This document shows positions 5,435 through 10,889 of a stretch of DNA of 10,889 nt, one piece after another (position 1 is the first letter of the stretch; every line of letters starts with the position of its first letter). The stretch is taken from assembly GCA_009699615.1 (NCBI GenBank), contig WLNV01000034.1, forward strand, positions 1 to 10,889. The letters are read 5' to 3'. Made by a program: the position numbers and the translations under genes. The DNA comes from Actinomycetota bacterium (GTDB taxonomy: Bacteria; Actinomycetota; Thermoleophilia; Solirubrobacterales; Solirubrobacteraceae). The notes beneath the pieces were generated by a model. It ran no database searches and was not told the DNA's origin. It saw only the letters and a program-made list of their open reading frames with translations.

Positions 5435-6355
5435 ATGGCTCTCGAAGGTATCCACCACATCACCGCCATTACCGGCGATGCCCAAGCAAACGTTGATTTC
5501 TACGCTGGCGTGATGGGTTTGAGAATGGTCAAACAGACGGTCAACTTTGACGATCCGTCGGCCTACCATCTCTACTTCGCCGACGAGCAGGCAAACCCCG
5601 GCGCAGCGCTGACCTTCTTCGAGTACCCGGGCGCCGCCCCCGGCCTTCCAGGCGTCGGCATGGTGCACACGATTATCTGGCGAGTCGACTCAGCTGAGGC
5701 ACTCGATTTCTGGGAAGCGCGGCTGCGCGCCGCCGAAATGTCGGTCCTGCACGAGGACGACATGCTGAGCTTCTGCGACCCCGAAGGGCTCGCCTACCAG
5801 CTCGTCATTGACGACAGCGACGACGCTCCGCTCAGCGCCGCGTCGCCGGAGATCCCGGCCGAGTTTGCGCTGCGGGGCTTCGGCGGAGTCCGCGCCTACG
5901 CGCAGCAGCCAGAGGCAAGCGCCGAGCTACTGCGGGCGCTTGGCTTCGCTGCCGACGGCAACGAGCGAAGCTGGCTAGTGAGCGGCGACGAACGGAGCGC
6001 GACCCTGAGCTACGACGAACCGCCGGCCGACGCACCGCGGCCCGGAGCAGGGACGATCCACCACGTTGCATGGTCCGCCGCCGGTGATGCAGAACTCGAG
6101 AGCTGCATTGCGCAGGCCAACAGCGCCGGGGCACAGTCAACGCAGATCATCGACCGCCAGTACTTCCATTCGATCTACTTCCGCGAGCCAAGCGGCGTGC
6201 TGTTCGAGGTGGCGACGCGCGACGTTGGCTTCACCGTCGATGAACCGCTCGATCAGCTCGGTCTCACGCTCCAGCTACCGGAGCAGCACGAGCAGTACCG
6301 CGAGCAGATCAAGCTGACGCTGACGCCGCTGATCAACCCACGCGCCCGCAGCTAG
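5435..6355 (+). CDS. MhqO-like ring-cleaving dioxygenase / glyoxalase-fold (VOC) protein
   Basis: The 306-residue protein consists of two vicinal-oxygen-chelate halves. The first (about 3-125) begins GIHHIT with His7-His8 and continues DFYAGVMGLRMVKQTVNFDDP, a hallmark of the MhqO/MhqA/YdfO group. The second (about 145-265) has HHVAWSA (His209-His210) and IYFREPSGVLFEVATRD with Glu258. His8, His210 and Glu258 are the best candidates for a 2-His-1-carboxylate metal site. The length is close to the roughly 310 residues of MhqO, which is linked in Bacillus to thiol-independent detoxification of hydroquinones and catechols. The precise substrate here is unknown, and glyoxalase-like activity is the alternative. 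The ATG lacks a Shine-Dalgarno and is probably read from a leaderless mRNA. It is divergent from a MarR gene, and its stop overlaps the stop of gpmI on the other strand. Confidence 0.88.
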   Translation: MALEGIHHITAITGDAQANVDFYAGVMGLRMVKQTVNFDDPSAYHLYFADEQANPGAALTFFEYPGAAPGLPGVGMVHTIIWRVDSAEALDFWEARLRAAEMSVLHEDDMLSFCDPEGLAYQLVIDDSDDAPLSAASPEIPAEFALRGFGGVRAYAQQPEASAELLRALGFAADGNERSWLVSGDERSATLSYDEPPADAPRPGAGTIHHVAWSAAGDAELESCIAQANSAGAQSTQIIDRQYFHSIYFREPSGVLFEVATRDVGFTVDEPLDQLGLTLQLPEQHEQYREQIKLTLTPLINPRARS

Positions 6356-7869
6356 GAATCGATCAAGGAACTGCCGGTCATCTCGGCCGGCTGCTCGATC
6401 CCAAGCAGTTCCAACAAGGTCGGCGCGACGTCGGCGAGTATTCCGCCTGAGCGCAGCTTCAAGCCTTCGCGCGTGACGATCACCGGCACCGGGTTAAGCG
6501 AGTGCGCCGTGTTCGCAGAACCGTCATCGTTGAGCATCTGCTCGGCGTTGCCGTGGTCGGCTGTAATCAGCAGCTCGCCGCCACTGGCCTGAACGGCAGC
6601 GACGATCTCACCGAGGCAGCGGTCAACCGTTTCGATCGCAGCGACCGCGGCGGGAATCACTCCGGTATGACCGACCATGTCGGGGTTGGCGAAGTTGATG
6701 ATCGCGAACTGCGGCTCCTCTTCGTGCCATGCGGCAAGGAACTTCTCGGCCGCGCCCTGAGCGCTCATCTCGGGGCTCTCGTCGTAGGTCGCGACTTCGC
6801 GATTTGAGGGAACAAGCTCGCGCCGCTCGCCACTCTGCGGATGTTCCTCGCCACCGGCAAAGAAGTAGGTGACGTGCGGATATTTTTCGGTCTCGGCGAC
6901 GTGAAGCTGACGACCACCAGCTTCGGCGATTAGCTGCGGCAGTGTCACCTGTGGGCGTTCGGGCTCGAAGGCGACGGCGTACGGCCAGCCCTCCTCGTAC
7001 TCCGTCAAGCAGCTGTAGTTCTGAAGCGGCTCTGCGCCGCCGCGATCAACGTCAGCAAAGGCCGGGTCGCAGAGTGCGCGCGTGATCTCGCGCATCCGGT
7101 CGGGGCGGAAGTTGAAGGCGATCACGCTGTCGCCCGGCTCGATTGCGGCCGGCGAGCCGATCACCGTTGAGGCGATGAACTCGTCGGTCTCGCCGCGCTC
7201 GTAGGCGGCGCGGGCGGCGTCAACGGCGCTGCGCTCCGCGTGTTGCCCGCGACCGTGCGCGAGCAGATCGTAGGCCGTCTGAACGCGCTCCCAGCGTTGA
7301 TCGCGGTCCATCGCGTAGAAGCGGCCAACGACGCTGGCGATCCGCGCGTTGCCGGCGGCCTCGCACCAACCGCTGACGGCGGCGAGGTAATCCTCGGCGC
7401 CGTGCGGGTCGCTGTCGCGCCCGTCGGTGAAGGCGTGAATCAATACCTCACCGACACCGAGATCTGCGGCCATCCGGATCAAGGCCTGAAGGTGTTCGAT
7501 GCTGGAGTGGACGCCGCCATCGCTGACCAGCCCAATCAGATGAAGACGGCCGCTCGAACGCATTGCGTTGATGAGCACCGCGTTCTCGTCGAAGAGCCCA
7601 TCGGTGAGGGCATCGTCGATCCGCGTCAGGTCCTGGCGGATCACCGACCCGGCGCCAAGGTTGAGGTGGCCAACTTCGCTGTTGCCCATCTGCCCGTCGG
7701 GCAGCCCGACGGCGCGGCCACAGGCAGTCAGCTCGGTGTGCGGGTAGCGTTGCCAGAGCGCGTCAAAGACCGGCGTATTGGCCTGCTCAACTGCGTTGCC
7801 GGGCCCTGCCGGCGCCAAGCCCCATCCGTCGAGGATTACGAGGCAGGCCGAGGGCGCCGAGTCGCTCAA
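6352..7869 (-). CDS. gpmI: 2,3-bisphosphoglycerate-independent phosphoglycerate mutase
   Basis: This enzyme interconverts 3- and 2-phosphoglycerate in glycolysis through a phosphoserine intermediate, using two Mn ions. The 505 residues match the usual length (about 505-515). Expected active-site residues are present: Asp14 in LVILDGWG, phosphoacceptor Ser64 in GNSEVGH, His121 in DGGVHSS, Arg151-Asp152 in DGRDSD, Arg183 and Arg189 in GRFYAMDRDQRW, Arg255 and Arg258 in NFRPDRMR, Lys329, Asp397 and His401 in NPDMVGHTG, Asp438-His439 in TADHGN, and His456. The start is TTG, overlapping the tpiA stop as TTGA, which suggests translational coupling; no ATG precedes the first beta strand. It is the last gene of the gap-pgk-tpiA-gpmI operon, and its TAG overlaps the stop of the convergent dioxygenase gene. 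It is not the cofactor-dependent GpmA type. Confidence 0.96.
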   Translation of the reverse strand: MSDSAPSACLVILDGWGLAPAGPGNAVEQANTPVFDALWQRYPHTELTACGRAVGLPDGQMGNSEVGHLNLGAGSVIRQDLTRIDDALTDGLFDENAVLINAMRSSGRLHLIGLVSDGGVHSSIEHLQALIRMAADLGVGEVLIHAFTDGRDSDPHGAEDYLAAVSGWCEAAGNARIASVVGRFYAMDRDQRWERVQTAYDLLAHGRGQHAERSAVDAARAAYERGETDEFIASTVIGSPAAIEPGDSVIAFNFRPDRMREITRALCDPAFADVDRGGAEPLQNYSCLTEYEEGWPYAVAFEPERPQVTLPQLIAEAGGRQLHVAETEKYPHVTYFFAGGEEHPQSGERRELVPSNREVATYDESPEMSAQGAAEKFLAAWHEEEPQFAIINFANPDMVGHTGVIPAAVAAIETVDRCLGEIVAAVQASGGELLITADHGNAEQMLNDDGSANTAHSLNPVPVIVTREGLKLRSGGILADVAPTLLELLGIEQPAEMTGSSLIDS

Positions 7870-8621
7870 CTGATAGCCGCCCCAACGATTGCCGCGAACG
7901 ACTCCGGCTCCAGCGATGCTCCGCCGACCAGTGCGCCGTCCACGTCAGGCAAGGCCAACAGCTCGGAAGCGTTGTCGGCCTTTACCGAGCCGCCGTAAAG
8001 AATCCGTACCGCCTCGGCTGCGCCGGCGTCGATCGCAGCAACGCGCGAGCGAATGAAGGCGCAGGCATCCTGCGCCTGCTCCGCTGTCGCGACGGCACCG
8101 GTGCCGATCGCCCAGATTGGCTCGTAGGCGATCACAAGCGCAGCGAGCGCCTCAGCGTCAATCAGGGCAAGCCCTCGGTCGAGCTGCCGCGTCAGCACGG
8201 CCTCGGTCTCATCGGCCTCGCGCTGTTGCTCGGTTTCGCCGACGCAGAGAATCGCGGCCAGGCCAGCGGCGCGGGCGGCGAGCAGCTTCTCGGCCAGCAC
8301 GGCATCTGTTTCGTTGAAGTATTGGCGCCGCTCAGAGTGGCCGAGAACGACGCCGTGGACGTCAATCTCATTCAGCATCGCCGCGCTGATCTCGCCGGTG
8401 AAGGCCCCTTCCGGTGCCTCGTGCATGTTCTGGGCGTAAACCTCGACGCGTGAGCCGCGCGTGGAGTCGACCATCGCCTGCAGGTCGGTGTAGGGAACGC
8501 AGATTCCAACCTCGACCCCGTCGGCGGCGTAGAGCAGCGGCAGCAGCCCCGAGATGAAGCGCTCCGACTCGGCGATCGTCTTGTGCATCTTCCAGTTACC
8601 GGCAATCAGCGGCGTTCTCAT
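7866..8621 (-). CDS. tpiA: Triosephosphate isomerase
   Basis: This (beta/alpha)8-barrel enzyme interconverts dihydroxyacetone phosphate and glyceraldehyde 3-phosphate. The 251-residue protein has normal length. It shows the N-terminal GNWKMHKT with substrate-binding Asn9 and Lys11, electrophile His95 in GHSERRQYF, catalytic Glu167 in AYEPIWAIGTG (loop 6), and the phosphate-binding segments YGGSVK (209-214) and LVGGASL (231-237). The ATG overlaps the pgk stop as ATGA, and its own TGA overlaps the gpmI TTG. Both junctions point to one coupled transcript. Confidence 0.97.
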   Translation of the reverse strand: MRTPLIAGNWKMHKTIAESERFISGLLPLLYAADGVEVGICVPYTDLQAMVDSTRGSRVEVYAQNMHEAPEGAFTGEISAAMLNEIDVHGVVLGHSERRQYFNETDAVLAEKLLAARAAGLAAILCVGETEQQREADETEAVLTRQLDRGLALIDAEALAALVIAYEPIWAIGTGAVATAEQAQDACAFIRSRVAAIDAGAAEAVRILYGGSVKADNASELLALPDVDGALVGGASLEPESFAAIVGAAIS

Positions 8622-9790
8622 GACAAAGCCTCCACGGCAGGGAGAGTCGCACCCTCGATCAGTTCAAGCGTTGCCCCTCCCCCGGTTGATAGGTGGGTGA
8701 CGCGATCTTCAAGTCCAAACTGGGCCAAGGCAGCGGCACTATCGCCCCCGCCTACGACGCTCGTTCCGGCGCAGGCGGCGACAGCCTCGGCGACGGCGCG
8801 CGTGCCGGCCGCGAACGGCTCCATCTCGAAGGCGCCCATCGGCCCGTTCCAGAAGACGCTGCCAGCAGTTGCGATCAGCGCGCTGTAGGCGGCCGAGCTC
8901 TTCGGCCCGATGTCGAGCCCCATCCAACCTTCCGGAACGTCGATTCCGTCGAGCTCGCGAATCTCGGTCTCGGCGCTGAACTCCTTGCCGATCACCAGAT
9001 CGGTCGGCAGCAGCAGCGCTGTGCCGCGCTGCTCAGCCTCAGCAAGCACGGCCCGTGCCGGCTCAATGTCCTCATCGGAGCAGAGTGAGTTGCCGATCTC
9101 GTGACCTTGCGCGGCGAAGAACGGGAAGCACATCGCGCCGCCAATCAGGATTGCGTCGGCGCGTTCGAGGAATGCGTTGAGGACGCCGATCTTGTCGGTC
9201 ACCTTCGCACCGCCGACAATCGCGACGAGCGGCCGTGGCGGATCGGCGAGAATCTCGGAGATCGTCTCCACCTCGCGTTGCAGCAGCAAGCCGGCAGCGC
9301 TCAGCTCGATCTGATCAACGATTCCGACGTTGGAGGCGTGGGCGCGGTGTGAAGCGCCGAAGGCGTCGTCAACGTAGACGTCTGCCAGTGAGGCATAGGC
9401 GGCGGCAAGCTCGGGATCGTTCTTCGTCTCTCCGTCCTCGAAGCGGACGTTCTCGAGCATCAGGATCTCGCCGGGCGCGAGCCCCTCGGCTATCGCCTGA
9501 ACTTCATCGCCAACAACCGAGCGGGCGAGCTTCACGCGCCAGCCGGTCAGCTCGGTCAGCCGGTCGGCGGCAGGCTGGAGCGAGCAGCTCGGATCGACGC
9601 CTTTCGGACGACCGAGGTGGGAAGCGAGCACCAGCGCGCAGTCGCGCTCAAGCAGGTACTTCAGCGTCGGCAACGCGGCGCGGATCCGTGCGTCGTCTGT
9701 TACGTGACCTTCAGCATCAAGCGGAACGTTGAAATCAACGCGTACGAAGACCGTTCGCCCGACGACGTCAATCTCGTCAAGCGTTCGCAC
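8618..9790 (-). CDS. pgk: Phosphoglycerate kinase
   Basis: This enzyme transfers phosphate from 1,3-bisphosphoglycerate to ADP, the first ATP-forming step of glycolysis. The 390-residue, two-lobed protein is of usual length. The N-terminal substrate lobe has RVDFNVP (17-23), SHLGRPKG (57-64) and LENVRF (112-117). The C-terminal nucleotide lobe has VGGAKVTDKI (192-201), NGPMGAFE (315-322), GGGDSAAA (347-354) and STGGGA (368-373). The start is GTG, 6 bp after the gap TAA, and no clear Shine-Dalgarno lies in that junction, so translation probably depends on ribosomes finishing gap. The stop overlaps the tpiA ATG. Confidence 0.97.
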   Translation of the reverse strand: MRTLDEIDVVGRTVFVRVDFNVPLDAEGHVTDDARIRAALPTLKYLLERDCALVLASHLGRPKGVDPSCSLQPAADRLTELTGWRVKLARSVVGDEVQAIAEGLAPGEILMLENVRFEDGETKNDPELAAAYASLADVYVDDAFGASHRAHASNVGIVDQIELSAAGLLLQREVETISEILADPPRPLVAIVGGAKVTDKIGVLNAFLERADAILIGGAMCFPFFAAQGHEIGNSLCSDEDIEPARAVLAEAEQRGTALLLPTDLVIGKEFSAETEIRELDGIDVPEGWMGLDIGPKSSAAYSALIATAGSVFWNGPMGAFEMEPFAAGTRAVAEAVAACAGTSVVGGGDSAAALAQFGLEDRVTHLSTGGGATLELIEGATLPAVEALS

Positions 9791-9796
9791 CGGCCG

Positions 9797-10795
9797 TTAG
9801 AGAAGCTTCTGAACCAGGTCTACGACGCGATTCGAGTAGCCCCACTCGTTGTCGTACCAGCTGACGATCTTGACCAAGGTGTCATCGAGCACGCTCGTCA
9901 GCAGGCCATCGACGATCGAGCTGTGCGCGTCACCGACAATGTCGGACGAGACGATCGGATCCTCGGTGTAACGCAGAATCCCCTTCATTGGGCCTTCAGC
10001 AGCAGCCTTCAGCGCGGCGTTGATCTCTTCAACACTGGTTGCTCGTTCGGCTTCGAAGGTCAGGTCAACGACCGAGCCGGTGATGACGGGGGCGCGGATC
10101 GCGTAGCCGTGCAGCTTGCCGCTCAGCTCAGGAAGAACCAGCGCAACGGCCTTCGCCGCGCCGGTCGACGTTGGAACGAGGTTGACCGCTGCGGCGCGAG
10201 CGCGGCGGAGGTCGGAATGCGGCCCGTCCTGCAAAGCCTGGTCGCCGGTGTAGGCGTGAATCGTCGTCATCAGGCCGTGCTTGATACCGACCGTGTCGTT
10301 GGCGACCTTGGCGATCGGCGCGAGGCAGTTGGTCGTGCAGGAGGCGTTCGAGATCACGTCCTGCGTGGCGGCGTCGTACTGGTCGAAGTTGACGCCGAGC
10401 ACGATCGTCTGATCCTCTCCGCTTGCGGGAGCCGAGATGACGACCTTCTTGGCGCCTGCCGTCAGGTGCTTGGCGGCGTCGTCACGCTTGGTGAAGAACC
10501 CGGTCGATTCGACAACAACGTCAACGCCGATCTCCTCCCAAGGCAGGTCGGCAGGGTCACGCTCAGCGCAGACGCGAATCTCGTCGCCGTCGATCGTGAT
10601 CGAGTTGTCTGAGTACTCGACGGTTCCGCCGAAAGGGCCGAGAATCGAGTCGTACTTGAAGAGGTGGGCGAGCGTGGCGGGATCGGTCAGGTCGTTTACG
10701 GCTACGAACTGAACGTCGGCTCCGCTGGCCTTCGCGGCGCGGACGACATTTCGGCCGATGCGACCAAATCCATTGACGGCTACACGTACGGACAT
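9797..10795 (-). CDS. gap: Glyceraldehyde-3-phosphate dehydrogenase, type I, NAD-type
   Basis: This enzyme oxidises glyceraldehyde 3-phosphate to 1,3-bisphosphoglycerate with NAD. The 332-residue protein begins with the Rossmann motif NGFGRIGRN (8-16). Asp35 in AVNDLTD favours NAD over NADP. The catalytic Cys153 lies in SNASCTTNCLAP, His180 in TTIHAYTGDQ, and the C-terminal WYDNEWGYSNR (313-323) is typical. Arg/Asp-rich DLRRARAAA (195-203) is the S-loop segment conserved in glycolytic GapA. The ATG at 10795 is preceded by AAGGA at 10-nt spacing, the clearest ribosome binding site in the operon, as expected for its first gene. pgk, tpiA and gpmI follow closely. Confidence 0.97.
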   Translation of the reverse strand: MSVRVAVNGFGRIGRNVVRAAKASGADVQFVAVNDLTDPATLAHLFKYDSILGPFGGTVEYSDNSITIDGDEIRVCAERDPADLPWEEIGVDVVVESTGFFTKRDDAAKHLTAGAKKVVISAPASGEDQTIVLGVNFDQYDAATQDVISNASCTTNCLAPIAKVANDTVGIKHGLMTTIHAYTGDQALQDGPHSDLRRARAAAVNLVPTSTGAAKAVALVLPELSGKLHGYAIRAPVITGSVVDLTFEAERATSVEEINAALKAAAEGPMKGILRYTEDPIVSSDIVGDAHSSIVDGLLTSVLDDTLVKIVSWYDNEWGYSNRVVDLVQKLL

Positions 10796-10805
10796 TTAGA
10801 GGCAA

Positions 10806-10810
10806 TCCTT
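10806..10810 (-). promoter_or_regulatory. Ribosome binding site of gap
   Basis: Minus-strand AAGGA sits 10 nt before the gap ATG. It confirms the start and contrasts with the poor sites of the downstream genes in the operon. Confidence 0.6.
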
Positions 10811-10829
10811 CGGTTCGATTACGTGGCTT

Positions 10830-10835
10830 AGGCTA
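10830..10835 (-). promoter_or_regulatory. Possible -10 hexamer of the gap operon
   Basis: Minus-strand TAGCCT fits TANNNT and would give a leader of roughly 28 nt containing the AAGGA. No good -35 is seen; an inverted repeat lies directly upstream, where the spacer and -35 would be. The operon could also be read from a gene beyond the right edge. Confidence 0.3.
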
Positions 10836-10839
10836 TCTG

Positions 10840-10858
10840 AGCGGCGTCGCGCGCCGCT
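10840..10858. repeat. Inverted repeat (7-bp arms, 5-nt loop) upstream of gap
   Basis: AGCGGCG at 10840-10846 and CGCCGCT at 10852-10858 are perfect complements around TCGCG. On the plus strand only a short T run follows; on the minus (gap) strand there is no T tract, so it is not a convincing terminator for a gene upstream of gap. It could be a protein-binding dyad or an RNA hairpin. Confidence 0.5.
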
Positions 10859-10889
10859 TTACGATCAGCTTCGCTTAGAGATCGATGTC

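Noticed and set aside
7240..7998. Plus-strand open frame of 252 codons over gpmI and tpiA
   Set aside because: Antisense to genes with complete catalytic motifs, with no family resemblance or plausible ribosome binding site.
9617..10612. Plus-strand open frame of 331 codons across gap and pgk
   Set aside because: It is antisense to two unmistakable glycolytic genes and shows no recognisable domain; long antisense frames are expected opposite GC-rich genes with strong third-position bias.
10828..10889. End of a minus-strand gene entering from the right (19 codons ending in TAA at 10830-10828)
   Set aside because: The frame is open to the edge and reads like an amphipathic helix, and a gene such as whiA often precedes gap in actinomycetes, but its third-position G+C is low compared with the other genes, the other two frames also close within about 25 bases, and 62 bases are too few to decide.

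Overview
The window is high-G+C bacterial DNA, dense with genes, and it looks like chromosomal housekeeping sequence from an actinomycete. The evidence for that is an actinobacterial-type tRNA-guanine transglycosylase with an insert absent from proteobacterial enzymes, a PknB-like serine/threonine kinase with one membrane segment, TANNNT-type -10 hexamers (one placed for a leaderless mRNA), and strong C/G third-position bias. The threonine-rich lipoprotein with a two-cysteine helical core would suit the class Thermoleophilia (Solirubrobacterales or Gaiellales), but that placement is an inference.

Layout from left to right. (1) 1-1164, minus: an M48 (Ste24-like) integral-membrane zinc protease whose C-terminus runs off the left edge. 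(2) 1196-3593, plus: a tight three-gene unit of calcineurin-like phosphoesterase, lipoprotein and transmembrane Ser/Thr kinase, divergent from the protease across 31 bp. (3) 3599-5338, minus: tgt, preceded on the same strand by a MarR-family regulator. (4) 5435-6355, plus: a two-domain vicinal-oxygen-chelate protein of the MhqO ring-cleaving dioxygenase type, divergent from the MarR gene across a 96-bp region with a perfect 10-bp palindrome. (5) 6352-10795, minus: a glycolytic operon gap-pgk-tpiA-gpmI with stop/start overlaps and near-zero gaps. About 94 bp of gap leader follow to the right edge.

How the genes work together. The last four encode four of the five steps from triose phosphates to 2-phosphoglycerate and phosphoenolpyruvate; enolase is absent here. 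The MarR/MhqO-like pair resembles quinone/electrophile response modules. The phosphoesterase, lipoprotein and kinase may form an envelope signalling unit, but only their arrangement supports this.

No mobile element, CRISPR array, rRNA or tRNA was seen, and no stretch over 300 bp lacks a gene. Most of the window is ordinary. The parts most worth a second look are the phosphoesterase-lipoprotein-kinase unit and the MarR/dioxygenase intergenic region. Residue numbers are counted by hand from the proposed starts.
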